From Gammaproteobacteria bacterium UBA7376 (GTDB lineage Bacteria; Pseudomonadota; Gammaproteobacteria; Pseudomonadales; Azotimanducaceae): a stretch of DNA of 64,000 bases. The DNA lies in assembly GCA_002470275.1 (NCBI GenBank), contig DKNY01000052.1, forward strand, positions 4,997 to 68,996, in the 5' to 3' direction. Positions 50,196 to 58,278 of this stretch are shown here, piece by piece (positions within the stretch are counted from its first letter, which is position 1; every line of letters begins with the position of its first letter). Position numbers and translations under genes: made by a program. The notes below the pieces were generated by a model. It worked only from the letters and a program-made list of their open reading frames with translations. It was not told the origin of the DNA and did no database searches.

Positions 50196-51401
50196 ATGAA
50201 CATACCCAAGGCATTTTCTAGAGAACATGTCGAGGCGAATTCCGGCAGGGAACACCAGCCTTTTCGAGAATTTTTGCGCAGCGGAGAGCCGTACCGTTCG
50301 ATGCTGGAACACAATCCCTGGCTGCAGCCCCCTGACCTTAGTCAGCCCCTGGCTTTCGGGGTAGGGCGTTACTGGGACACCACGACCGCGCGCGCACATC
50401 CATTCTGGCGAGACTATGATTTGCCCCTGGCCACTCAGGACATTCATCGCCTGCGCCGAGATTTCGTCCAATGGGGTTATTGCCTGATCCAGGACGGTCT
50501 TTCCCCCAGCCAGTGTGATGCTTTCTTGTGTCGACTGCATGAGCAGGCAGAGGGAGAGCGGCTTGCGGGGGTGCAACAGGACACGCCCTACGGCCAATAC
50601 GTGAATACATTGATCAATAAGGGACCCATGTTCGCTGGATGCATTACCCAAGATCCCGAATACGTCCAGGCTGGCCCGCTGATTGAACAGCTGATCCATG
50701 ACACCCTGGGGCCAGGGTGGATTTGCCACAGTTTTCTGGCCAACGGTGCCGACCCGGGGGGTTATCCTCAGGGATTGCACATAGATCAGGGGCCCCTAGC
50801 GCCTTGGCTTACTGAGCAGGCGCCCGCTCTGGTCAACACCATGTATATCCCCCAAGCCGTGAATGATCGTAACGGCGGAACCCTATTGATTCCGGGGTCT
50901 CACAACAAACTGATTGCCGCAGGCAGCGGCGGCAAGGTGGGAAAGCTGCCTCCCACGATCAACCTGGAGGCTGATGCCGGCACCATCATGATTTTTGACG
51001 GTCGCCTGCTGCATGGTACAGGCGCCAATCGAACTGATCGGCGTCGGTTCGTGGCTACCATGAGCAACGTCAAACCCTGGATGCGTACCCAGGAAAATTG
51101 GGTGATCTCGACGGCGCCAGATGTGTTGGCTAATGCAAGTCCAAAATTATTGCATCGCCTGGGGCTTCAGGCTCTCACCTACGGCAGCACGGTGGAGGGT
51201 TTTGGCCTTTCAGCCAGGGGCCGTGTGGGCGATCCCTGGGGCGCGATACGACAATTTCGAGATGCCATAGACCAGGGGAGCTATGAACGCGTCAGGATGC
51301 TCTCGCCCGAGTCGAGCCAACAGGACTTAAATCGACCGTATACGGTAGCTCAAGCCATGACCGCCGCGAAAAAGGCACCTCTGACTGAGCCTGGGTCCTA
51401 G
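50196..51401 (+). CDS. Phytanoyl-CoA dioxygenase (PhyH) family protein
   Basis: A 401-residue Fe(II)/2-oxoglutarate dioxygenase. The iron ligands are visible as LHIDQGPL (near 194–196) and LLHGTGANRTDRRRF (His near 271), and the following arginine would bind 2-oxoglutarate. I chose the ATG at 50196 because a GAGGGGGAGGG run lies just before it; an ATG at 50160 would add 12 residues. The first 100 residues have no clear family match. A clear terminator follows its stop. The family hydroxylates acyl-CoAs and many small metabolites, so the substrate is open. Confidence 0.85.
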   Translation: MNIPKAFSREHVEANSGREHQPFREFLRSGEPYRSMLEHNPWLQPPDLSQPLAFGVGRYWDTTTARAHPFWRDYDLPLATQDIHRLRRDFVQWGYCLIQDGLSPSQCDAFLCRLHEQAEGERLAGVQQDTPYGQYVNTLINKGPMFAGCITQDPEYVQAGPLIEQLIHDTLGPGWICHSFLANGADPGGYPQGLHIDQGPLAPWLTEQAPALVNTMYIPQAVNDRNGGTLLIPGSHNKLIAAGSGGKVGKLPPTINLEADAGTIMIFDGRLLHGTGANRTDRRRFVATMSNVKPWMRTQENWVISTAPDVLANASPKLLHRLGLQALTYGSTVEGFGLSARGRVGDPWGAIRQFRDAIDQGSYERVRMLSPESSQQDLNRPYTVAQAMTAAKKAPLTEPGS

Positions 51402-51421
51402 CCAAATTCTGTCTCACGCCT

Positions 51422-51444
51422 GAGCGTGCGCGCTCGTTTTTTTT
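51422..51444 (+). terminator. Rho-independent terminator after the PhyH-type gene
   Basis: GAGCG (51422–51426) and CGCTC (51431–51435) form a stem with a TGCG loop, followed one base later by eight T residues. It lies 20 bases after the dioxygenase stop, the right place to end that transcript. Confidence 0.85.
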
Positions 51445-51591
51445 GCTATGCAAGTGCATTTTAACGGCGAGGCCAGTTATGATGCCCGACCACTAAATAG
51501 TTAACGATTCTCGCATGTTACAGTTTATTTCCGCCAAAGATGGCAACTTAAAGTGCTCGTCGCTGTCGCGGCCAATCCTGCGAGATGACCT

Positions 51592-52668
51592 GTGTCGACG
51601 CTCATAGTCTGGGCACTATCCGACGGCAAGCCTGGGCACGTTAGTCAGACCCAGGGCCTGCTTGCCGCTTTGGACGAGGAGTATGACCTTGCCGTGCATT
51701 GGCTATCCTGTCCCCTTCGGTTTTCCGGGTTCAAATCCCTCTTGCGCTGGTGTGCCAGATTCATCCCCTCAAGCCTCCAGACCTTAGTCATGGGCTTGGC
51801 GTATCGAATGCCTGAAGAACCGAGCCAGCCGCCGGACCTGATCGTGAGCGCAGGCGGCAATACGCTATTCGCAGCCGGACATCTCGCGCGTCGTCACGGT
51901 GCTTGCTCGGTCTTCAGCGGGTCAACCAAGCGGTATCCCGAGGCGTGGATTAGCTTGGTCGTGAGCGTGACGCCCACTCAGGCGATCAACAACTTAGTCC
52001 TGGCCTTACCGCCAGCGAGTGGATTGAAGCAGCGGCCAAACATCGCACGGCCAGCCGACACGGAGCCGAAAGAGGTTCAGGACTTCAAGCCAACGTTGAG
52101 CAGCGTTAGCACGTTGCCCCCTCAGTCTCGCCCGCTTACCGGGGCGCTGCTGATTGGGGGTGATGGGGCAGGTTGCCGCTATCTCCCTTCGGACTGGCAC
52201 AGGCTAGCCGCTCTTCTGACGGACTGTTATGCCCACCCCTTGGACTGGCTAACGACGACCTCCCGTCGAACGGGCGAGGCTGCGGAAGAAGCGCTTCAGC
52301 GCGCCCTGGAGATTGAAGGCATATCGCCCACGCGGGCGGTCTGGTGGCAGCAATCTCCTGAGCGCGTGATTGGCGAATTTTTTGCCGCGTGTGACTTTAT
52401 CGTTTGCACCATCGACAGCCTGAGCATGATGGCGGAGGCGATCTACACCGGAAAGCCTGTGCTTATCTTTGCCCCACAGCACGCCCTCCTCAGCGACAGT
52501 GACGCCTTGGCGATACAAAAATACCGTGACGCCGGGTTCATACAAGATTTAGATGGCGCGGTCAGGGTGTGGGCTGAAGGTGGCTCCGAGTCTCGGGCGC
52601 CGGTGATTCAGGCGCAGATTTGCCAGGGTGTGCGTGAGGCCCTCTCGGCAGCTGCCTCGGGGCGCTAG
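51592..52668 (+). CDS. ELM1-like (DUF1022) protein
   Basis: A 358-residue protein of the family named after plant mitochondrial fission factor ELM1. The family start is clear (IVWALSDGKPGHVSQTQGLL), and the two-lobed pattern with LLIGGDGAGCRYLPSDW near 184 and FIVCTIDSLSMMAEAIYTGKPVL near 270 resembles GT-B glycosyltransferases. In bacteria the function is unknown; genes often lie near lipid A or envelope loci, which is not the case here. The start is a GTG at 51592. It converges on the BVMO gene. Confidence 0.85.
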   Translation: MSTLIVWALSDGKPGHVSQTQGLLAALDEEYDLAVHWLSCPLRFSGFKSLLRWCARFIPSSLQTLVMGLAYRMPEEPSQPPDLIVSAGGNTLFAAGHLARRHGACSVFSGSTKRYPEAWISLVVSVTPTQAINNLVLALPPASGLKQRPNIARPADTEPKEVQDFKPTLSSVSTLPPQSRPLTGALLIGGDGAGCRYLPSDWHRLAALLTDCYAHPLDWLTTTSRRTGEAAEEALQRALEIEGISPTRAVWWQQSPERVIGEFFAACDFIVCTIDSLSMMAEAIYTGKPVLIFAPQHALLSDSDALAIQKYRDAGFIQDLDGAVRVWAEGGSESRAPVIQAQICQGVREALSAAASGR

Positions 52669-52702
52669 CTTTTTATCTCGGGCGCGGAACGGGCCTGAGG
52701 CG

Positions 52703-54316
52703 CTAAGAACCCGCCCCAGTGGGGACCAGGTTGAACCCTTGATATCCTTGGGCAACGACTTCTTCGCATTTCGCCACGTAGGGGGGCACGCCAATATAGG
52801 GCATGAATACTCGACTCTTCCCCGCCACATTTGCGCCGAGGTACCAGGAGTTACAGCTGGGGTAGATCGAGGCGTCAGCGACCTCGTTCACATGGTGGGC
52901 CCAGGCTTCTTCCGCCTCCGGCATCACGCTAATGCGCCGGTAGTCATGCTGTTCCATGTGGTCGATGCAGTCTGCGATCCAGCCGACGTGTTGCTCGATG
53001 GTCGGCAGCATGTTCGAGAGCACGGAGGGGCTGCCGGGCCCTGAAACCATAAAGAGATTGGGGAATCCTGCGGTCGCAAGCCCCAGGTAAGTCTTTGGCC
53101 CAGAACGCCATTTTTGCTTCAGGGATTGGCCTGCGATACCGCGAATATCCATATCCAAGATGGCGCCGGTCATGGCGTCAAAGCCCGTGGCGAGGATGAT
53201 CGCATCTACAGGGCATTCGGCCTCGTCGGTCACTACGGCACGGTCGGTCACCTGTTGAATCGGCGTTTCGGTTATATCTATGAGTCGTACGTGAGGCTCG
53301 TTGTAGATTTCGTAATAGTTAGTATCTACGCACAGCCGCTTGCAGCCGATGGGCATATCCGGCATCAGTTTTTTCGCCAACTCGGGATCGTCCACGCGCG
53401 CACTGATTTTCTCGATAAAGAAGTCTCGGGCCGTGTCGTTTGCCTGACGATCAAAGATTAGGTCGTTGAAGGCGGCGAGGAAGGCGAGGCCGCCCTTGGC
53501 CCAGCGCGCCTCGTAGGCCTCTCGGCGCACCTCGTCCGCCACCTCAAGGGCGGATTGATCGTTTTCATTAAAGTCCGCCCCGAAGCCTCGCTGCCAATTT
53601 TCTGCACGATAGTCAGCGTAGCGCGCCTTAATGTCCCGAACGTAGGCAGGATCAAGGGGAGCGTTATGGGCTGGAATGCTGTAATTCGGCGTTCGTTGGA
53701 AAACGGTGAGAGAGTCGGCCTGTCCGGCAACCATGGGGGCGCTTTGAATGCCCGAGGAGCCGGTACCGATCATCGCCACGTTTAGTCCGGAGAAATCCAC
53801 ACCCTCATGGGGCCAACGCGCTGTGTGGTAGACCGGGATTTGCGTGACGTCTAGGCCAGGAATGGAGGGGTAGTTCGGCTTGGAGAGACAGCCCGTCGCC
53901 ATGACCACGTAACGCGCTGTGATCTGCCCGCCGTCGCTGAGACTGACGGACCATGCGTCGTCTTCCTCCAAGAAGTGGGCTGCGTCCACCCGAGTGTTTA
54001 GCTTTATGCCGTCACGCAGGCGAAAACGATCCACCACATGTTCAGCGTATCTCAAGATTTCATCCTGGGAAGCGTATTTTTCCGTCCATTCCCACTCTTG
54101 CTGCAGCGCCGCTGAAAACTGATAGGAATATTCGATGCTGGGGATATCGCAGCGGGCACCGGGATAACGATTCCAGAACCAAGTACCGCCAACGCCAGAC
54201 CCTGCCTCAATGACCTGGGCCTTTAGGCCTTGTTGGCGTAGCCGGTGCAGCATGTAGATGCCTGCAAAGCCCGCGCCCACGATCAACGCGTCCAGTCGCT
54301 GCTGATGCGCTGTCAT
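52703..54316 (-). CDS. Baeyer–Villiger-type flavin monooxygenase
   Basis: Inserts an oxygen atom next to a ketone, giving an ester or lactone, using FAD and NADPH. The 537-residue protein has two nucleotide loops (VGAGFAGIYML near 13–23, MIGTGSSGIQSAP near 182) around a variant of the BVMO fingerprint: the HTARWP part is present near residue 163, but the usual F-x-G six residues before the histidine is T-x-I. GGTWFWNRYPGARCDIPS near 43 is standard. It is the last gene of an operon with a Ddn-like protein, an HSL-type esterase and an epoxide-hydrolase-like enzyme. Activity is likely, the ketone unknown. Confidence 0.88.
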   Translation of the reverse strand: MTAHQQRLDALIVGAGFAGIYMLHRLRQQGLKAQVIEAGSGVGGTWFWNRYPGARCDIPSIEYSYQFSAALQQEWEWTEKYASQDEILRYAEHVVDRFRLRDGIKLNTRVDAAHFLEEDDAWSVSLSDGGQITARYVVMATGCLSKPNYPSIPGLDVTQIPVYHTARWPHEGVDFSGLNVAMIGTGSSGIQSAPMVAGQADSLTVFQRTPNYSIPAHNAPLDPAYVRDIKARYADYRAENWQRGFGADFNENDQSALEVADEVRREAYEARWAKGGLAFLAAFNDLIFDRQANDTARDFFIEKISARVDDPELAKKLMPDMPIGCKRLCVDTNYYEIYNEPHVRLIDITETPIQQVTDRAVVTDEAECPVDAIILATGFDAMTGAILDMDIRGIAGQSLKQKWRSGPKTYLGLATAGFPNLFMVSGPGSPSVLSNMLPTIEQHVGWIADCIDHMEQHDYRRISVMPEAEEAWAHHVNEVADASIYPSCNSWYLGANVAGKSRVFMPYIGVPPYVAKCEEVVAQGYQGFNLVPTGAGS

Positions 54317-54358
54317 CCCATCTCTCCTAACGCTAACCGGGCAACAACACGATCGGCG

Positions 54359-54766
54359 CTACGCCTTAGCATCAAGACGTACAAAATAGCGCGGTGGGAA
54401 GCCGGTAAGAAACCTAAAAAACAGGGATAAAGGGCGTGAGGCCTCCACCCGGTCGTGTTCGGCACCCTGGACCGGAACCGCGAGATAGTCGGCGGTAACG
54501 CCGTCCATGGACACCCGAACATCTGGCTCAGCAAGGGTGGCTCGATACCAAGCACGAGGCCAATGATTCGCGGCGACGTACAGCTGCCCGTCGGTCAAAA
54601 TTCGCGTGACGACGCGATCGGTGCCCACGCCGTCCTGAAACGTTGTGATAACAATGGTGCCTTCACTCGTCGGCTGCGTATAGCCGAGCCAGGCTTCGAA
54701 TGCAGTTACCAATCCGACATAAAGCAACAGCAAAATGGCGGCACCCCGGATTAAGAGTTTGCGCAT
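54359..54766 (-). CDS. Membrane-anchored Ddn-like (nitroreductase/deazaflavin family) protein
   Basis: A 135-residue protein with one N-terminal membrane helix (LLIRGAAILLLLYVGLVTAF, residues about 4–23) and a split-barrel domain related to the deazaflavin-dependent nitroreductase group. The segments DRVVTRILTDGQLYVAANHW, YRATLAEPDVRVSMDG and YLAVPV follow the family. AGGGAGG precedes the ATG. The best-known relatives use F420, a cofactor not expected in most gammaproteobacteria, so this may use another cofactor or bind heme. It lies 42 bases upstream of the BVMO gene. Confidence 0.75.
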   Translation of the reverse strand: MRKLLIRGAAILLLLYVGLVTAFEAWLGYTQPTSEGTIVITTFQDGVGTDRVVTRILTDGQLYVAANHWPRAWYRATLAEPDVRVSMDGVTADYLAVPVQGAEHDRVEASRPLSLFFRFLTGFPPRYFVRLDAKA

Positions 54767-54911
54767 GATATACCTCCCTTTTCGAGGTCATATCGAAGCA
54801 TGATTAACGCTAATTCTCCAGGTTTGCAGGTGGGTGGCGTGGTTGAAGTGTGACTCTTAACCAAGCTCTTACGGACCTGAGGCGCGTGCCCGCCCCCCCG
54901 CCGAGCTGACC

Positions 54912-55976
54912 CTATACCGCCAGGGAGTTAGCGAACTCGTAGACGGACTTTGCGGTTTCCAGGTACACGTCTGGCAGCGTCGCCGCCATTGAAACGTCTG
55001 ACGCATGGGCGGTACCGAGAACCGCGCGTCCTACAGCAGGCACCCGTGCGAGATAGAGCTTCCTCAGGAAGGCGACGCCTTCGTCATGGAGGGGGTCAAG
55101 CTCGTTCACAGAGATCACGTGAGGGGGCAGTCCGCTTAGATCGTCCAGGCTGGCCGTTAAGGGCCAGACCAGCGGATTACTGGCGCCCAACCCGTCTGGG
55201 TCATAGGCCGTAGCCATAATGTTCATAGATTCCAAGCTCAATAGATAACCATCGTTCTCTCTCAAGGACGGCAGCTCAGCAGGCGGGCTTTGATAACGGC
55301 CAGAGATATACGGACAGCAGGCATAGACACCATCAATGGCGTCGCCCCAACCCTCTTGCTTCGCTTTCAAGGTGGTCGAGATGGACAGGTTGCCTCCTCC
55401 GGATTCACCGGAGATCACCATACTGGAGAGGTTCAGGCGTTCGCGCTCGGCAATGACCCATTGGACGCCACTGGCGCAGTCATTGAGCCCCGCCGGGAAC
55501 GGATGATTGCCCAGGCGCCCACTGCCATTCCTGAATTCGATACCCACGACTACCATGCCCAGAGACGCCAGGGTATTGCGCCAACGAACAAAGTTTGGGT
55601 CTTCGGCGCTCATCATGACCATCCCACCGCCATGAATATGGACGATGCAGGGTAGGGCATCCGACCGCTCCAGGGGTTCATGGATATGCAGGGTAATTTC
55701 ATTACCGTCGACGCCTGTGACGTAGTGCTGGCGAGCGGCCACGGTCGGAAAGTCTGGCATGGCCTTCCAAAGCATGGGGTGGATCGTAGTCGCCATTTTT
55801 TCGAAGGACGCGCAGAACTTGAGCGCCTCCTCGTAGTTAACCGTCTTTGGCAACGGCTTCCTTTCCTCCATCAACTCATCGCGAATCCTGAAGGCTTCCG
55901 CCAGACGAGGGTCGAGTCGCGGTTCCGTTGCCAGGGTGCGCGATGGGTTCCGTTGACCGGGTGCCTGATTTTCCAT
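54912..55976 (-). CDS. Alpha/beta hydrolase, hormone-sensitive-lipase family
   Basis: A 354-residue cytosolic esterase. The HGGG oxyanion motif is visible near residue 117 (VHIHGGGMVM), the nucleophile serine in GESGGG near 190, the aspartate in NELDPLHDEG near 305 and the histidine in GTAHASD near 330. HSL-type enzymes cleave short acyl esters. With the BVMO two genes downstream, it could hydrolyse the ester that the BVMO makes; this is inferred from the operon. No signal peptide is seen. Confidence 0.88.
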   Translation of the reverse strand: MENQAPGQRNPSRTLATEPRLDPRLAEAFRIRDELMEERKPLPKTVNYEEALKFCASFEKMATTIHPMLWKAMPDFPTVAARQHYVTGVDGNEITLHIHEPLERSDALPCIVHIHGGGMVMMSAEDPNFVRWRNTLASLGMVVVGIEFRNGSGRLGNHPFPAGLNDCASGVQWVIAERERLNLSSMVISGESGGGNLSISTTLKAKQEGWGDAIDGVYACCPYISGRYQSPPAELPSLRENDGYLLSLESMNIMATAYDPDGLGASNPLVWPLTASLDDLSGLPPHVISVNELDPLHDEGVAFLRKLYLARVPAVGRAVLGTAHASDVSMAATLPDVYLETAKSVYEFANSLAV

Positions 55977-56016
55977 TTACCGCTCCGTGTCTTTATTTTT
56001 CGGCAAAAGGGAAGAC

Positions 56017-57009
56017 CTACAGGCCGCCTAGAAATGCCAGCAGTTCTGCGTTCACACCCTCAGGTCGTTCCTGCTGCAGCCAGTGGCCGGCACCGTCGAA
56101 CCGCTTGCAGCCCCTCAGGTTAGGTAACGTATGGGGGAGGGAGGCGATGGCCTCCGGCGTATTGCCCGCGATTAGGTCGTGTTCGCCGTATAGGTAAAGC
56201 GAGGGCTGTTCGATGGTTCTGCCCGCAAAAGGCGCAATCAGTCCGGGTACCCGTTTGATATTCCGATACCAGTTCAGGCCGCCGGTAAAACCCGTTGCCG
56301 AGTGTTCTTGAACGTAGAACTCAAGGTCCTCCTCGGTTAGCCAATCAGGCAGCGTCTTAGGCATCACAAATTGATCGGCCATCGTCTGGCCCTTAGAAAA
56401 GTGCCCATCCCAACCCTGGGTGTGGACGCCGTCAGCAACGATATCGCCACTCACGGAATACAGAACGCCGAGCATGGTACGCCGAACGTCTTGCTCAAAA
56501 TCCGCCTCTGCCACCCCGGGTTCTTGGAAATACAGCCGGTAGTACTCTCGGTCACCGGCGACGGCTTGCATCAGGTCAGTGAGTGAAACGTTATGGGGCA
56601 GCGCCATGGGCGGAGTGAAGGGCACGGAAAGAACCGAGACGGCGCGAAAAATATCGGGCCTCATCAGCGCCGAATACCAGGCCACGGGGCCACCCCAGTC
56701 GTGTCCGACAACCACGGCTTCCGAGTGTCCTAGGGCCTGGACTGCGCCCACCACATCGCCCACCAGGTTGGTTAGCGAATAAGCCTCAATGTCATCAGGC
56801 CGCGTGGTCTTGCCATACCCCCGCATGTGTAGGGCCACCGCTCGATAGCCACTGTTTCCGATGGCGTTGAGCTGATGTCGCCATGAATACCAGGACTCTG
56901 GCCAACCGTGACAGAAAAGAACCAGCGGGCCTTCGCCCTTCTCGGCATAGTGTATTTCAATGCCGTTAGCTGTCACGCTGCCATGGCTAAATTCGCTGCT
57001 CGTAGACAT
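56017..57009 (-). CDS. Epoxide-hydrolase-like alpha/beta hydrolase
   Basis: A 330-residue hydrolase of the soluble epoxide-hydrolase group. The HGWPES motif (residues 34–39) sets the oxyanion hole, the nucleophile is Asp104 in VVGHDWGG, and GAGHWLQQERP near 313 carries the general-base histidine. An aspartate nucleophile in place of serine points to epoxide or haloalkane hydrolysis. I chose the ATG at 57009, preceded by AAGGAGCCCTTC. It is the first gene of the EH–esterase–Ddn-like–BVMO operon and diverges from an exported protein gene. Confidence 0.88.
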   Translation of the reverse strand: MSTSSEFSHGSVTANGIEIHYAEKGEGPLVLFCHGWPESWYSWRHQLNAIGNSGYRAVALHMRGYGKTTRPDDIEAYSLTNLVGDVVGAVQALGHSEAVVVGHDWGGPVAWYSALMRPDIFRAVSVLSVPFTPPMALPHNVSLTDLMQAVAGDREYYRLYFQEPGVAEADFEQDVRRTMLGVLYSVSGDIVADGVHTQGWDGHFSKGQTMADQFVMPKTLPDWLTEEDLEFYVQEHSATGFTGGLNWYRNIKRVPGLIAPFAGRTIEQPSLYLYGEHDLIAGNTPEAIASLPHTLPNLRGCKRFDGAGHWLQQERPEGVNAELLAFLGGL

Positions 57010-57209
57010 GAAGGGCTCCTTGGGGCGCGTTGTTGGGCGGGGCACTACGCCGTTGTTTTTGCTGGGCTAACTGTGCGCGACAACGTGTGTTTCGTAAAGG
57101 GGCCTGCCGCTCACCCTTCGCCGACTTTGGCTCACATCCGCTCAAAACGAAGGTCAGTTTTCGCCAATTACCTGGTACTGTTTTCAAAACAACAACAAGA
57201 GGAGACGAC

Positions 57210-57947
57210 ATGCAAAGTAAGATAATTGGCGCCCTATTGGGTTTGGCCGCTGCGGCCGGTATTCAGGCCGCCGAGACCGCCTTGGTCTACGAGTTCGCGG
57301 TAGAGCCTGGCAAAGCCGGGGTGTTTGCAGAGGCTTTTACCCAGCTGCAAAACACCGAGATTGCACAAGATAGAAAGGCCCAGATACAGCTGCAGAGCAG
57401 CAGCTTCAACGGCGCCAATCCGGCCACTCATCGGGTCACCGTCCTGTATCCCAGCCTCCAGGAATTTGAAACCTGGATGGCGAAGTTCAACGGCAGTCAG
57501 GCCCAGGTCGCCTTTCAGGAAGCCACCAGTAGCGTCGCCACGCCGGTCTCCCAATATATGGCAAACCCCCTGAAAAGCTGGGGCGAGGTCTCGAGCGCCG
57601 ATCAAACTTGGGATATCGCTCGCATCAGCGTCACCAACCCCGTTGCCGTTCTTCAGGGCCTTGATGCGCTGATGGCTGCACCAGATACCCAAGACTTTCC
57701 CGGACAACTCTGGCTGGTTCAGGTAAGTCGTGGACAGGCAAGCCCCGCCGGGCACGTAAGCCATGAAATCGTCGTGGGCTATGAAAGCCTGGCTGAAATG
57801 GAGACCTGGATGGATACGCTGGTGCAAACTGAGGCGTGGTCTACCTGGCTGGGTGTTGCGGCTCAGAGCTTTACGATAACCAACCGGTATCACATCAACT
57901 GGCTCACGGCCTTTGAGCATGGATACACCCTAGAAGACTTCGAGTAG
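57210..57947 (+). CDS. Exported protein with duplicated alpha+beta domain
   Basis: A 245-residue protein with a signal peptide (IIGALLGLAAAAGIQA, cut before AET near residue 21). The mature part seems to be an internal duplication: HRVTVLYPSLQEFETWMAKF near 92 and HEIVVGYESLAEMETWMDTL near 190 align, each followed by a hydrophobic tail. The pattern resembles dimeric alpha+beta-barrel domains fused in tandem, but I do not recognise a named family. GAGGAG lies 8 bases before the ATG. It diverges from the epoxide-hydrolase gene and ends in a hairpin. A periplasmic binding or enzymatic role is open. Confidence 0.75.
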   Translation: MQSKIIGALLGLAAAAGIQAAETALVYEFAVEPGKAGVFAEAFTQLQNTEIAQDRKAQIQLQSSSFNGANPATHRVTVLYPSLQEFETWMAKFNGSQAQVAFQEATSSVATPVSQYMANPLKSWGEVSSADQTWDIARISVTNPVAVLQGLDALMAAPDTQDFPGQLWLVQVSRGQASPAGHVSHEIVVGYESLAEMETWMDTLVQTEAWSTWLGVAAQSFTITNRYHINWLTAFEHGYTLEDFE

Positions 57948-58278
57948 CCAACAGCCCTGGCAGCTAAGGCAGGCGCATCATCCTGCCTTGGCTTTCCGGA
58001 AAACTGCCCATAGCCGCAGCGGGGTGTAGGTCCTCCACGGGTCCTTAGACGGCTATTCATCGCGTCGCCAACACGCAACGTGCTCGGGTCACTCGGGCGC
58101 ACCTCAAAAGCGTCTTTAGCCTCCCGACCCTTTGGGCCTGGCCTTCAGCAGGGCCCGTACTGAAGAGGGGATACCCTAATGCGGCCTATTTGTGGGTGAC
58201 AGCCGTTTCGAGGTGGGCTTCTCCTACACTAAATTTTCGCTCAAGCTAATCTATGACACGCATGTTAGGAGAGAGGCG
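57948..58278. other. Intergenic stretch without a recognisable gene
   Basis: About 330 bases between the duplicated-domain protein and the esterase. It holds the hairpin at 57962–57993 and, in its last part, the leader and ribosome site (TTAGGAGAGAGGCG) of the esterase. The reading frames that cross it show no family likeness and no good start. I see no RNA gene. Confidence 0.5.
57962..57993 (+). terminator. Hairpin terminator after the duplicated-domain gene
   Basis: AGCTAAGGCAGG and CCTGCCTTGGCT form a 12-base stem (one T–G pair) with an eight-base loop, 15 bases after the stop of the upstream gene. Only a short TTCC follows, so termination may be partial, but the position and stem strength fit a transcript end. 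Confidence 0.6.

Noticed and set aside
51592..52668. A mitochondrial or eukaryotic origin for the ELM1-like gene
   Set aside because: The family is common in proteobacteria, and codon use looks like the neighbours.
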